DNA from: Gonapodya prolifera JEL478
Lineage: Eukaryota; Monoblepharomycota; Monoblepharidomycetes; Monoblepharidales; Gonapodyaceae
DNA length: 64,000 nucleotides
Direction: 5' to 3'
NCBI GenBank assembly: GCA_001574975.1
Contig: KQ965751.1
Location: 72,718-136,717, forward strand
In this document: positions 31,721 through 43,908 of the stretch, one piece after another
How the letters are laid out: each line of letters opens with the position of its first letter
Position numbering within the stretch: the first letter of the stretch is position 1
Notes under the pieces: model-generated
What the model saw: only the letters and a program-made list of their open reading frames with translations
Told to the model about the DNA's origin: nothing
Databases searched by the model: none
Translations under genes and position numbers: made by a program

Positions 31721-34700
31721 TCAGACAACCCCCCGAATACGTTCAAGATACTGCGCTCGGAGATCCGGAGGTTCAATTCGGTCGACGTACTTCGCAGCTT
31801 CTTTGGGAGCATTGACTTTGAGGCACTCGTCCACAAATGGCTGCGGGTTTTTATTTTCGAAAATGAGTACTGACGTCCAGGCTTCACGCGAAATGCTTCA
31901 CGTACCGCAAACCCTATGGGCGACTTGGTTCTGGAGAACCTATCAAGCTCTTCCCAGTTTGATGTCCGTACGAGTGCTTTGAGCTTTAGCCACCAAAAGC
32001 TGGAAAACGAACGAACAGGTTGACATACAATGTGAGATAGAGAGCCAGCCACGGAGAGTATCTCACCGCTTGTCTGGCACTTTGAAGTCTGCTCGTATTT
32101 TTTGTGCTCGGCTTGCCTGACCCATCACCAACAGCCTGTAGACAGTATCGCTTATAGTAGCATCCAAGAACGGCCTTCCAAACTCCTTCTCGAGACTTTC
32201 TTGCACTTGAATGAGTCGAATCTCCTCTTCTGTTGCTCGCGCCTCGAAGGCAAGCTCCTTGTCCTCTGAATACAACTTCAGCGCGGCACGCAGCAAAGGG
32301 ATTCGAACTGCAGAATCTGTTCCACGGAGGCTTTCGGCCACCAGCACATCGGCACCCTCGCCTCGTCGATCGTCTTGATAATAGAAGTCCTTGAGCAAAC
32401 CAGCATCCTCGCCTCCCACCTCCCACTGTCGACGGGCGTACACTTCGAGGCGACGCGCAGCAGCTGGTTCTGACGCAACGGATCGGAAGAACTCGGCCGC
32501 AGAGAGCTTGCGGCGAAGATGGAGCAATACGAGGTTTACGAGATCGGTGTCACCTGATGCTACGGCCTTTGAGAGTGCGAGAGAGTCTGAGCCCATAGCG
32601 AGAAGTAGCGGTACAGTGTGGGACGAGTGTGGCTCGAAATCAAGAAGCTGAAACCGGAAGTGCTCGAATGATATTTTCAACGGCGACCACACTTTTCGCA
32701 GTCACTTACGGTAGTTGCAAGCGTTGTCATTCCGACACGAAACGCTTCCTTTGCGATGTCGGCGTAACTGAGGCCTGGGTACTGTTCCGATACGCTTGCG
32801 ATTCGATCAACAATCAATTTTGTGAGAGTTTCTTCATTTTCTTTGGCGCGTCGGATCTATGGCCCAAAAATAGCTTACCCTTCACGTCACAATCACCACA
32901 GGAAGTTTGCAACCTACCTTGGTCCTTGCCCAGTGGACTATGACACGTTCTCCGCTCATGGCAAGGTACTCACACACACGAAGTGCAAACAGGTGCATTC
33001 TTCGATTTATCAAACGATCCACGAGAACCTCCGGGGTCAGTCTCATATATTGACCGTACGTTATAGCCATTCCTGCACCGCCGGGGTCACGGACTCCGTT
33101 CAAGACTCTGACAGCTCGGCATGTGTCCACGAACTTTTCAGCGTTATAGCCAGTTCCTTGCCCGTCACCGTCGAGGAAACATCTAGAATATGAAACGGAG
33201 CGATCCATTTATCCAGCGAGAGACGCTGTGAAAATTGAAGGAGCACTCACTTCCCAAAGGAAGCAGCCTTGAGCAAAGCTTTTTGTGCAGCAGTAGAAAA
33301 ATCGCTTGCTGCAGCTTCGACAAGCGTGTCAATTGCAAAGGTAAGGTCGGGTCGAATAGAACGGACCAATTCATCGGCTTTTGGCGATTTGCGCTGAAAA
33401 TTATGCCACACATCAAAGTGTCAAAGTCGAACGAGTACCTCTGCGAATTTTCGTACCTCAAAGCATTCCAACGCGTCGTAAAGCGTCGCTGCTGGTCCAG
33501 TTGCGCCAATACGGAACACAGCCTCAGTTGCTGCCGGCACTTTTCCGAGAATCTCACAGGAGTCCGACGTTATTACCCTGACCGAATCAACTTCAGGCGC
33601 AAGATGAATGAAAGTGGATGGCGGAATGGTGACGGTGGCCGGTGCAGTGGCAGGGGGAAGGGGAGGATCGTAGGAGAGCGTAACATTTTCCGCATTCGGT
33701 CCCACGAGGATGATTTGCCCCTGGCGATCAATGAATTGATCTTTTGTTCTTCGGTTTGCTTTCGAAGGGGACTTTTCTGTCGAGAGCATTCCTCCGTTCC
33801 ATGCCATAGCGACGGCGTCCGTTCCACACCAAGCCATGCTGTCTGGTGGAGAGTCCATCCCGGTCTCCCAGAGGCACATGTTCTTGCTAAAGTCTGTTGA
33901 CACGACCCAGATTTTGTTGTCTTTCGTGTAGAGGGCAAGGAACTTGCCATTCGCGGAAACTGCGAGAGACAAAAATGGTCCATGCTGCGACAGGAGTTGG
34001 TCCGCAGCAGACGCCGGATCGATAAGGTAGAGCGTCGATGCAACGGCTATCAGCACCTCGACAGTGCGAGAAGGGCTCAGGTGTGGCGGTATCACCATCC
34101 AGGCGTGGGGCGGTGCAATGGTGGAAGGCGTTTGTGGTGAAGGTATTGAGGGTAAAACTCGCGGTCTTGGTGATGCAAGATCTGTCACAGCGATGAAATA
34201 ATATTGATCGGAAGGTAAAGAGGTGGTGGGGGGTTGTAGAACCATTGTTGGAACCGCCGGCGAGGAGCTGCCATTGTCGCGACGGCCAGGGCGTGGTCCC
34301 ACCATCGCAACAAGTCCTGAATTCCACATCCGGCAGTCCAACACGACAAGTCTGTCCTTGCCAACGATTCCTGGCAAGGAGGAGCTGCTCGCACTACCAG
34401 TCGACGTAGGAAGTCCTTCAATTGGCAGCTCCGGTGGCGTTCCATCTCCTCGAATTCCAACTCCTAAACCAAGACCAAATGATGTGACGACTTCGCCGAA
34501 AACGTCGCAAATAACAACAGAGCCGTCCTCGCAACAAGCAATGAGCTTCTCGGACTCGGTCCACGCCATCCGGACAAGTCGCGGCCTTGTCCAAGCGAAG
34601 GAGTGAATGAGCTTTCCTGAGGACGTGTAGAAAAACATTGTAGGAACAAGGGTGGCACTAGTCGAAATGGAGGTCGGTCCCGCAGCGCCAGGCTGGAGCA

Positions 34701-35026
34701 ACATGAGTTTCCTATCATTCCTAATTAGAGCTTAGAGTAGAAGGAAAGTTGAGTGAGTAAAACGGGGGAATCGTCTACGATTCAACACGATCCCGAACTC
34801 ACCGATGGGACCCCCAAACTGGCACACAGCGACTTGGTAGTTCGAAAGATCGGTCGGTCCCCATCCCATCGAATATAACTGAGTTCTCCTGAGTGAGTGA
34901 GAAGGATGGTTTCAAGGCCTGAAGCACAACCAACCAATTCGATATGAACCTGTAGAAAGTCGATCCAAGGAGCAGCCAGTCTGCCGTCGCTTGTGTCACA
35001 TATGTCGTGTAGGAGCTGCGAATCAT
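31721..35026 (-). CDS. VPS16: Vacuolar sorting protein VPS16 (HOPS/CORVET core subunit)
   Basis: Read on the minus strand, exons give ATADWLLLGSTFYR (Vps16 N-terminal signature), SNYQVAVCQFGGPIG, and a long exon (34704 to about 33500) with FFYTSSGKLIHSFAWTRPRL, MAWTESEKLIACCEDGSVVI and FSKNMCLWETGMDSPPDSMAWCGTDAV. These form the N-terminal beta-propeller. The Vps16_C helical domain follows (LHLRRKLSAAEFFRSVASEP, FYYQDDRRGEGADVLVAESL, LYSEDKELAFEARATEEEIR, YRLLVMGQASRAQKIRADFK), ending PFVDECLKVNAPKEAAKYVD and YLERIRGVV with TGA at 31721-31723. VPS16 bridges VPS33 to the HOPS and CORVET tethering complexes at vacuole/endosome membranes. All expected blocks are present over about 3.3 kb with six or more short introns, and I see no break. 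Confidence 0.9.
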
Positions 35027-35202
35027 GCTAGGGCGGGCCCTATTTCAAAAAAACACGGGTGTTTGCGGGAGTACAGAAGTGTAGTATGTGAGCAGTTCTT
35101 ATGTATATAAATGAAATAGAAATTCGCGAAACAAATGCCTTGCCACATCAACAACAAAAAATGCAATACGATAAATATAATAAGCTCTCCACATATCTCG
35201 CC

Positions 35203-38162
35203 TCAAGCTTCGTCGTCGGATATCGAGGCACCCGCTGATTGTAACAATCTCTGAAGTTTTGGGATCGCATTGATTGTCTCAACGGGTATCATATAGAACA
35301 GGTTGACGAGTGCTTCCATATCCTTGCTCCGGGCTAATGAGGATTCCCGGACAGATGGGTTCAAAAGGCGCAATTACAAAGTGATCGGAATCGAGTACTT
35401 ACCGTCTACCATCCGCTGGAAATTGAGCGCATATAGTAAGAGGAAGGACACAAGAGTAACAACAAAGATTGAAACTGAAGCTGCTTGCGCTTTGGCGTTT
35501 CCATCCGGAAGAAAAGATTGGAGAACGAGAGTATCGATGAGATAGAGTCCTCCTTGTACATCCAAGCTTATCTCTTGCATGATCCTAAATAACGCATTGT
35601 AAGTGTTGAGAAGGAGAAGATGGAAGTAAGGTAGGTAACACTCACATCATCAAAGTTCATGGTGGCCTTGTGACCATTAATTGGAAGAAATTGCCTTCCA
35701 TTCTGGAGAAAATCGTTGATCTACTCAGGGGACACTTGTTTAGTCGTTTACGGAGTCATGCGAGTCAAATAAAACCAACAACTAACCATATTATCAAGCG
35801 GCGACACGGTTTCGTTGTAGGCGAATCCTAATCAGGTCGTTTACCGAGAGATGACTCTGTTATGAAATCCTACGTTTTTGAGTCGGTTACCATCAGCGTC
35901 TTACCGATGGTTGAATTAAAGTTTCTAACGGAAGGATCGCAACTTGCCACCATACAGCCGAGGTCTTCCGTCAGCCTATCAAGATATCATTAATTGTGAT
36001 TCGTGACAACAAGAATTTCCTGTAGCTCCATTCGTACCAATATATCAGATCGATTGTAGTTGTTGCTTGAATTGGCTTGACGCCGTACCCGAGCATGGCG
36101 TTGCGATGGATGGCTTCGTACTGTTCAAGCCTGATGTCCAAGGTCGAGCATGAGTTCTGACATAAATTGTTGAGAATTACTCGAGAAAGGCTCACGCGTC
36201 TTTTGAAAGTGCCTATGCCCTTCCCGGCATCATATCGTGTCATCTCCAAGAAGCACCTCGTAGGACAAAGCCTTCACTGTTTCTGTCCAATACTTGGAAT
36301 AGTATGGGAGGTGCACAGGTTAATAGTTTGTCAATTTGTGTCATAATTGACATATTACCTTTCTTTGATTGGTGAAGTTAACCCAAGCAGCCGAAACCTT
36401 CGATACACTCGCTTGCAGACGAGCTGACGAATGATCCGCGAGAGTGCGGCTCCGAAAAGTGCTCCAGGCAGCAGAAGCGCGCATAGAAGAATGAACGAAA
36501 TGAAGGTTTGGTCGTTGATGAGTGCAGCACCCAGTGATATTGCGGCCTGAACATTAGCAAAACCCCAGTTAGCCCCGGCATGAATCGAGTCCGACATGAA
36601 ACGCGGTCTCACGGAAAAGTCGCGGTCGCCCAAACACCCGCACGAATGTACTGCAACGTCTCGTTGTGCATGGGCTGCTTGTGCAGTATTCCTTGGTGAG
36701 GATCTTGCCGTATCAACGGCCGGTAGAAGAAGGGATTAGGTTCTGTGATTTGGAAATGGCCGCACTGAACTGATCCTTACGAGAAGGCACGTCACGAGGA
36801 TCACGAGTTTGACGACCACTGCATGTGCATTGGTCTAAAACTTCAACCCCGAACCAAAGATACACACATCTTAGACTTACCTTGGTCGACGAACTCCCAC
36901 ACGATCAAAATCACAAGCTTAAGCATCAGGTAAAGAAAATCGGTCCGCCCGTTCGACGTGGTCATGGGATTCTTTGAAGAGCGGGGATTTCCGTCCTTGA
37001 GCGAGGCAAAGCAAAATTAAAAAAGGGAACGGAGAGCTCGACCGAAGTGGCCGAACTAACCACGTAGGCGAGCGACATGAGGAGGGGGTGTAGGGCACAA
37101 ATAGAATCAAGCCCAGCACTGGTTTCACGTCAAGACAACTATTAAAACCAGCCTCATTCGACAGAGCGCAACATCTGAACTTGCGTGAAAGGATATAAGG
37201 AATCAAGTGTGCCGGGTTCTGGTAGCACTGAATTTCAGGGTACAGCGCAAGATGGCCGTCGTTGCAATCGAGAATGCCAATATCTATTTTTTTTGCGGTA
37301 CGCAGATCAACAAACAATAGTTTCTGCGAACTCCGCTCACCTTATGGCGCAAAACGTGATGGTTCCAATCAAAATCGCCACGAGCAACCACGCGGCCGAA
37401 AACATGACGATGAAGAGGGCGTAGTACCCCGGTGGAGGGCGGTACACGAGGGGGTTGAAAAGGTAAATTATCCAGTCTGGCATTCCGGAAAACCTTGGGA
37501 GGTGGGATCGGGAATCGGAAAGATGAATGGCGGCCGTGACTGGCGTTCCGACGTGTGATTCTGAAAGGTGAAAAGACTCACTTGAATCCAGGGTGCCATG
37601 CAAAGTAAAGAAGTTGGATATCTTCGAAGAGGAGGAAGGGGATGGCGAAACTTGAGTGCACTTCGTTGCCTGTAGTCAGGAACAGTGATTCCGGAAGTCT
37701 TAAAGTCTATTCACGGGAAAAGGATTCTCGTAAATACCTGTAACCATGCTGTGCAGCACGGAGAAGAATATCGTCTCGAGTCGCGATCGAGGTGGGTCGA
37801 TTTTCTGCACGCCGTTCGAGCTCAGAATGACAGCAATAGCCTCCCCAGCAGTCATAAGCAGCACTAACATCTTTCTCCTGCTTAGGTGGTTTTGCCCCCT
37901 TTTGATTCGTCGAGGGGCGACGCTCCGTGTCCGCTCCCTCTTGAGCTCGTCGGTTGCTCACTGCGCTCATATTCTGGAACCGGCGGAGCGCTGCGATCGC
38001 GGGATCGTCTCCTCCAAAGTAATTGGGCTCCGGAGATAAGCTCTGGCGTCGTCCTTCTGGGTACGCAGCGCCATTGATGGGTTCGGATGCCCAGCTGTCA
38101 CCCGAGAACTGCAGCCGACCAGAGTCCATCGTGGGTTGACGATCCCCCAGAGCGGAAGACAA
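35203..38162 (-). CDS. Multi-pass membrane protein, possibly TmcB-like, function unknown
   Basis: Many short minus-strand exons give a hydrophilic N-terminus (MDSGRLQFSGDSWASEPING) and then a series of membrane helices: LVLLMTAGEAIAVILSSNGV, NEVHSSFAIPFLLFEDIQLL, YYALFIVMFSAAWLLVAILI, a Cys-containing loop GHLALYPEIQCYQNPAHLI, FLYLMLKLVILIVWEFVDQ, VVVKLVILVTCLL, ISFILLCALLLPGALFGAAL, an external-like segment with NETVSPLDNM and LPINGHKATMNFD, and VSIFVVTLVSFLLLYALNF. The C-terminus is EALVNLFYMIPVETINAIPK ending ISDDEA. The last segment resembles the linker after the membrane part of TmcB/TmcC-like proteins of amoebae and chytrids, but this protein ends there and has no signalling domain. Exon boundaries in the middle (36.3-37.2 kb) are approximate. 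It shares a 210-bp divergent promoter with PEX11. Confidence 0.5.
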
Positions 38163-38372
38163 GAAAGCGATCCTCGATGTCTGCGGCGGCGAGCGATGGT
38201 ACTACCGATGTGGGAATCCAGATCGCGATCAGAGTTGAGTTGTGGGAATTTCTCCGTTTCAAAGTCACGTTATAAGTAAGCAAAGCAACTCAATTAATCT
38301 GAAACGCGTCAATAGAGACCTGCTATCAATTTCGTGGACAGATATCGTTAGAGACTTATATACATTTCGCGA
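38163..38372. promoter_or_regulatory. Putative bidirectional promoter, membrane protein / PEX11
   Basis: Only about 210 bp separate the putative start codons of two divergently transcribed genes, so regulatory sequence must be shared or overlapping. The stretch is A/T-richer than its flanks (for example GACTTATATACATTTCG near 38350, a possible TATA-like site for PEX11). If the PEX11 start is further downstream, the region is longer. Confidence 0.4.
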
Positions 38373-39854
38373 GTGTCTGATATGACCAGCGATGGAAAAA
38401 ACGCCTCCGCATTGAATAGAAAAGGTTTAGACTTTGGCGAAGAATATTCTGCGACACTTTCGTGGGAAAGAAAAGCTCAGACAACGGTCGGCTGGCTAAA
38501 TGCGATTCCGGTATTCTACCGGTGGGTTCCTCTGCACGTGGAGAAGCCAGCCTTGCTCACCAGTCAAGTGAGACGCGACGAATTTCTTCCTTCCCTTTCA
38601 CCAATCGACCCTTCTCACCGCGTCGTCTCGTATCTTGTCTCAGTGTCGGACCCCAACACCCAAATCGTCGGCACTGCCGAAATCGTGGGCCACGTGGTCC
38701 CGCCTCCGAGACGCCCCACTGCTCTTGTTCTCGCCTTGCTGCTGACAAAGAAGGTCCAATCGCGGACGGATGGGCGGGACGTCCTGCTGAAAGTATGTTC
38801 GCACCACGGTGCTCGGTCTGCTCACTGACGCACTGACAGAGCCGCTGACACGGTCTCGCGCGTGTCAAGGTGCCTCAATACCTCGCCGGGACGCTGCTGT
38901 ACCTGGCATCACAGCTCGGCGTTCCGAAACCGGAAAACCAAGGTCGTTTGAACAACTTGAAGAGCAACTTCAGCGTGGCTCGGCGCATAATTCGCCTTGG
39001 TCACGTGGTGCAACCACTATCAACGGTGGTGGATGTCGTGAGGGATCTGTTGAAGCACCGCGAGGAGGTGGTGAAGCTGGAACACCCCAAGTCAGGGGAG
39101 GATTTCGCCCGTTTATTCGCTCTGTTCCAAGTGGTGAGTTACACGCCGCAGTTTTATCGGTCATTTTCAGTACTGATTTGCCGGATTCCAAGTTTCTGGC
39201 GATAGCGAACGACGTGTGCGACGACCTCGGGACGTTGTCGTCAATCGGTGTGCTACCTTCAAAGTACGCCGTGGCGGACTACTACGGGGTCCGTCTTTGG
39301 GCCACTGGGAATTTGATTGACCAATTTGAGGTGGGCTTGCGCTCAGGGCTGGTTTAACATCGCGAACTCAAGTTTTCCCCGGATATTTTAGACCTACGAG
39401 GCCACTGTACGACTTCAGACCCGGATCCAAATCCTGAAAGAAAAGGGGGAGACCAAGAAAGCGCGCGACCTGAGCGGCCAGCTGTTTATGACGCGCGCTC
39501 TCCAGGTTCAACTTTTTGCAGTGGGTCTCTTATATCGGTTTCACGTTTATTACTAATTCTTTCAATCTCACCACACTCTTCACCGTTTTTCCAACATTTA
39601 ACTCAGGACGCGGTCTGGCTGGCCACCGACATAAACCCAGAACTCGTTGGGAAAGTTCTCACAACGTTTTTCCCCGAAATCAAGCCACGGGACCACATTG
39701 GCGGTGTCGCGGCTGTCGCGGGACTCGTGTCTGGTCTTATCGGTGAGCTTTGCTGCTCCTATGGAGAGTTTTTCCCAATATTTTCAGTATCACTCACAAT
39801 GATCTCGTCGGGCCAGGACTGCATCGGACCTACACGCGGGCTTTGGAGGCTTGA
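38373..39854 (+). CDS. Peroxisomal membrane protein PEX11-like
   Basis: Exons downstream of 38740 read TDGRDVLLK joined to VPQYLAGTLLYLASQLG across a GTATGT...TCAAG intron (38792-38867), then NNLKSNFSVARRIIRLGHVV, FARLFALFQ, FLAIANDVCDDLGTLSSIGV, YYGVRLWATGNLIDQFE, TYEATVRLQTRIQILKEKGE, DAVWLATDINPELVGKVLTT and HIGGVAAVAGLVSGLI. This is the PEX11 pattern (TDGRDKxxr..qY, then fslaRKxxRlGk, with a C-terminal amphipathic and membrane helix). PEX11 proteins tubulate and divide peroxisomes. The in-frame sequence from the Met at 38373 to 38740 does not look like PEX11, so the true start may be later or in a different exon. The C-terminus is proposed as LIGLHRTYTRALEA via an acceptor at about 39816. 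Confidence 0.8.
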
Positions 39855-40006
39855 ATTGGAAAAAGTCCTCGTCCTAGACAAAATGGTCTCACTATTTCCC
39901 ACGGGCAACTTTTCTTCTATGTAAAAATCTATGACACACTATTTCACAACACAAGGCATGCCTTTGCGGACAACGAGGGACCGTGCGTCCCCCACTCCGC
40001 GGGATC

Positions 40007-41130
40007 TCAGAAGTTGCCCAAGCCGGTTACCGCTCTCAGGCGCTCGTACGTGACCCAAAACACCAATTGCTGCGATCGAGCGAACAAATTTCAGCCAAAT
40101 TTGCCATCAGTTTTTGATAATTGATGAGCCTGAACCTACCCATGGCCCCAATCTTGCCCAAGTTGGAAAGAGGCCCTTGTATAGCACGCGAAAGCCCTCC
40201 GAGCGAACAGACTTGACGAAGTAGTCTACGGTGCCACTGTAATTGGGGTTGTGTGGGTCTTGGTTCATTACCCTGGCGCCATAGTTCCTTTCACACCACA
40301 TGAACAAAACTTAGCAAACGCGCCAACACACCGCGTCTTGATCACATCCGCCGGTGTCGAAACAAGACTCGCAAATATCCCCGAGCAAATAATCGCGGCC
40401 ACGTGGGTCCAGATGTCATCCCCCGGTCGCTTTCCCGTCCAGGGATCAGGCGGAACATGTGAAGTTCGTCGTACGTGCCGAAGGATGTACGACTTTGCCG
40501 TGTCGTATGTGGCGAGCTCGCCCAAGTTGACCTGACCTCACGATAATCAGAACCTCACGTCACGTTGGGGAAAGGTAAAGCGGCCAACACGCACCAAAGC
40601 CGCTCGCTGCACCGCCGGGCTGGACCGTCGCCACAGTCCACGCACGCCACCTTCCTCCCTCGCGATCGCCAACGCGTGCCACAGGCCACGGTACCGGGGC
40701 CTGCTCGGGTTCGCACCACCTGCCGTTCCCCTTGCGGCGCTGGCTTGCATCCGCACATTTACGAGATCGGCGGGAACGGCGACGAACTGGCCCATGGCTC
40801 CCGAAATAAGGCCGCTCAGAATCCTGAAGTGTATCGGAAGCGCGTCTGGGGACCCGCCTCCTGCGAAACGCTGCCGGAGGGTTTCGTAGACAAGAATCCT
40901 TGTCCCCGTGTACCTTTACATGCCGACATTAATCAGACGCCCGCCAGACCATTGAGACTTGAAGATGTACCTCTCGGACTCACACTCACGGAATGTGACG
41001 TGCCACAGCCGGTGTGGACCCCCTGTACAGACCCGCGACACCTTCGTGGTGGACGACGGATGCGGCGAGTGGGAGCGCCCGGGGTGTCCGGCCTTTGGCT
41101 GTTTCGAATTGCATGCGGGTTTTTGTATGG
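40007..41130 (-). CDS. Mitochondrial carrier, UCP4/dicarboxylate-carrier type, first exon missing
   Basis: Minus-strand exons read HTKTRMQFETAKGRTPRAL, VVHHEGVAGLYRGSTPAVAR, TRILVYETLRQRFAGG, LSGLISGAMGQFVAVPADLV, HALAIAREEGGVRGLWRR, GELATYDTAKSYILRHV, AAIICSGIFASLVSTPADVI, KTRVMNQDPHNPNYSGTV, LYKGLFPTWARLGPWQLVFW and YERLRAVTGLGNF with TGA at 40007-40009. The PADLVNVRMQ and PADVIKTRVM signatures and the GPWQLVFWVTYE end match uncoupling-protein/UCP4-like carriers of the inner mitochondrial membrane. Repeats 2 and 3 are complete. Repeat 1 begins only at the residues after the Px[DE] motif (exon start about 41130), and no exon encoding the first helix or a start codon is found before the neighbouring gene's stop at 41384. 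The gene is either 5'-truncated or has an undetected small first exon. Confidence 0.75.
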
Positions 41131-41383
41131 CTCGGTCTGGCCGATGAACGGATTTTATGAGGTTCATCGAGAATCGAGCCGATATGAGGTCCACGATGTC
41201 CAGGCTGGAGACGAATGGCGAGGTTGTGGATGGGAGATGTGGAAAATGAACAGTTGCCATCGATTTACAACACACTTCAAGACACAGAACCCCCCCAAAC
41301 ACGACTTCCACGACCGATAAATACATGCACACACTCTACCATCCAACTCGCCACCACCACGCCACAATTTCGTCCCTAAGGCC

Positions 41384-43908
41384 CTACCGCCCACCCCCAC
41401 CGTCCTCCTTGCGGGTGATTTCCTGCGAGGTCTTGAACGAAATGACGTTGTTGGCGGCTGTGACGATATCGTCTTCGCCGAGCTGAAAAAGCCGATGTGG
41501 GATGTTGGTGTGAACATCAGTGGGCATTGCCCAGACGAGGCTTCCTCTCGGCGCACTCACCCTGACCCCACCAACCCCCTCAGCCCACAAATAACACCGA
41601 TCAATCTCCGGATGCACCTTCCTCGCAAACTCCCTGACCGTCGTGCCCGGTCTCAACAGCAAACAATCGCGAAACACACCGCCGCCGTGCCCCCCGCCGG
41701 AGAAGTTGTGGATGTTCTTGACGGGGTACGCGGGGACGAGGTGCAGGAGCTTAATGGCGGTGGTGAGCACGGAGAGTACGCCGGTGGTGCCGTAGCGGAA
41801 GAGGACGAGGTCTGGGGCGAGTGGGGTGGAGGGTGGTGTGAGATGTCAGGGAGCAGCAGAGGGTTGGGACGAAAGGCGTACCTTGAACCTTCTCCAACCG
41901 ACTACAAAAACCATCGTAAGAGCGTCGTAAGCGCACGACCACCAACACGCATTCCTCTGCATCCTGCTCCTCACCTCCGCGTCTTTTCATCCATCGTCTT
42001 CAACTTCTGTCCGCCCTCCACAGCGCCGCTCTCGTCATCCTCGGCCGTATCAAACCGATCCGTCCCCTCATGGTACCGTATGAATCCCTGCTTCGCGAGA
42101 CGCCGGAGGAATGTTTCGGCGAGGGCTGATGTGAGGACTGTGCGAGACTGGGGTGGGGGGAGCGGGCGGAGTTCCAAGTTCAGATCGAGAGGTGTGGCAT
42201 GGGTCGGCATCGAGGGTTGCAAGGGGATGGCAATGCAAGGGAAGGTAAATACACACCTCGTCGTATTTCCGACATATCTTGTCAATGTTCTTTGCCGCGT
42301 CGGGGAGGTCGATCTTGTTGAGTGCCTATCACCAACACCATTGTAACTCAAGTCATCAGCACCATTCCACCGAATCCCACAACCCCCCGAAACAGAAAAC
42401 AAGAACTACGCACAATAACAGTCGGGAACTTCTCCTCCACGAACATCTTTACAAAAGTCCTCAGCACCTCGTCGTCCCAACTCTCCAACGCCGCGATTAC
42501 GTCTTTCGTGTACGGCGTGGGGTGGTCGGGGGAGGTCAACACCTGCCGAAGCTTGTCGAGAACGGACAGGACCAGGGGTAGGCGTACACCGTACCCGGAC
42601 AGTTGCTGTTGGAGTGTGAAGGCGGGGTCGGCGTCTGGAGGGGGGCGTGGACGTGAGATATGAGTTGGCGTTGGCACAATTTGGCATTTGGCAGTTGGCA
42701 GTTGGCAATTTAGTGGTGGTATAAGGCGGGAATATGAGAGACGCACGCACGTACGTACGGCAACGTGGCGGCGCATGGTGCTGGACCATTTTGTTTTCAG
42801 GTTGTTGTAGATCCACCTAAGCATGCGTGGCGCAGAGGAAACGAAAACCGATGAGGTGGTTATAATGCATTGTGTGGTTCGAGCCGAGTTGACAGGATGT
42901 CCAAGTCGCCTCCGAGAGTACTATTCCGCTTCGCGTCGAGCGGACTCTGTACGTTCCGCGAGTCAATCTGCATCCTCGAACTCGCTGTCGCGTTTTGGCC
43001 TCGTTGTACGCTCCGCGATTAATATCACGATCCGTGGGGTAATTCGCCTCCGGTGGACTCCTTCGGTTCTTACTATCGCGCCTAGGCCTCGGGTTCGCTC
43101 CACGAGTATATATTTCGCTTCGCCGGGCATTCGCCTCCGGCGGACTCCTCAGTCAGCGCCTACCGGCACTTAGGCCGGGTTTCCTCGCGACCCTCGGACG
43201 GCTCGACTCCAGGCACTCGGCTTCGCCTCGTTCGTTCCGTATCGCCCCCCACGCCCCCCAAACTCACGCTTCAATCTCCCCCGTAAGCCACTCGACATCA
43301 TTGATAGGGTCGTACCCCACCGTCTCCTTCCCGTGCGAGTCTGTCGTGCCAGACACGTCGACCACGTGGATGAGCGCGTCGGCTGTGCGGAGGTCGTCGA
43401 GAAATTGGTTTCCGAGGCCCTATGAGGTGAGCGTGCTGTTATTCTCTGCTACATGGGGACTGTTTGCCCTGACTGGGCGCACCTTTCCTTCCGATGCCCC
43501 TGGCACGAGCCCGGCAACGTCCAGCATCTCGATCGGGACCCATCGCGTACCGTCAACGCACCGCCCTAGTCAAGCCCTTAGCGTATGTGCACAACGAGAA
43601 GTCCGCCAAAGTCGACCGCCTCACCGTATCGTGGCTTACATAGCTTCTCCTTACCGAATCTCTTGCATGCGCAGTCTATGGGCACGTACGCCACGCCGCG
43701 GTTGGGTTTTATGGTCGTGAAGGGGTAGTTTCCGACTTTTGCGGATGCGTCTGATACTGGGGACGTTGGGTTTGGGAATCGACAAAGTGGTGGTGTGAGA
43801 ACATTTGTACGGCAAGGGGGACGAACAAGACGCACCTGCGTTGAGAAAAGAGGACTTCCCCGCCGACGGCTTCCCCACGCAGGCAATCAGGACGTCCGAT
43901 GCTGCCAT
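41384..43908 (-). CDS. YchF/Obg-family GTPase, Ygr210c subfamily
   Basis: Exon 1 ([20 protein letters not shown]) carries the P-loop GKPSAGKSS. The next exons give [20 protein letters not shown] (G2 region), the cysteine-bearing insertion [17 protein letters not shown] and [20 protein letters not shown] (G3 DVAG), [20 protein letters not shown], and [12 protein letters not shown]. After the 451-nt intron come [42 protein letters not shown] (G4 NKxD) and a C-terminal TGS domain ([20 protein letters not shown], then [17 protein letters not shown]), ending RKEDGGGGR. The P-loop, DVAG and NKxD order and the CxCxRFG-type insert identify the Ygr210c branch, cytosolic GTPases/ATPases whose role is poorly known, probably ribosome-associated. 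The intron at 42817-43267 contains an introner-like element. The start lies only 99 bp from the divergent aldo-keto reductase. Confidence 0.9.
42895..43250 (-). mobile_element. Candidate introner-like element C (YchF GTPase intron)
   Basis: In sense orientation the 451-nt intron starts GTGAGT, G-rich, then CGGAACGAACGAGGCG (16 bases identical to element D). It then runs through modules beginning CGGCCTAAGTGCCGG, CGAGGCCTAGGCGCG and CGAGGCCAAAACGCG. Internal pieces include GGCGCTGACTGAGG, GAGTCCGCCGGAGGCGAATG and GAGTCCACCGGAGGCGAATT, and module ends include GTGGAGCGAACC and CGCGGAGCGTACAA. This is the longest of the four copies, with three to four modules. The flanking exons join in frame (GEIEA to WIYNN). 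Confidence 0.65.

Noticed and set aside
32290-32310. GGATTCGAAC resembling the T-arm of a tRNA
   Set aside because: It lies in the VPS16 coding sequence and no acceptor stem or anticodon arm can be drawn; no tRNA was found anywhere by eye.
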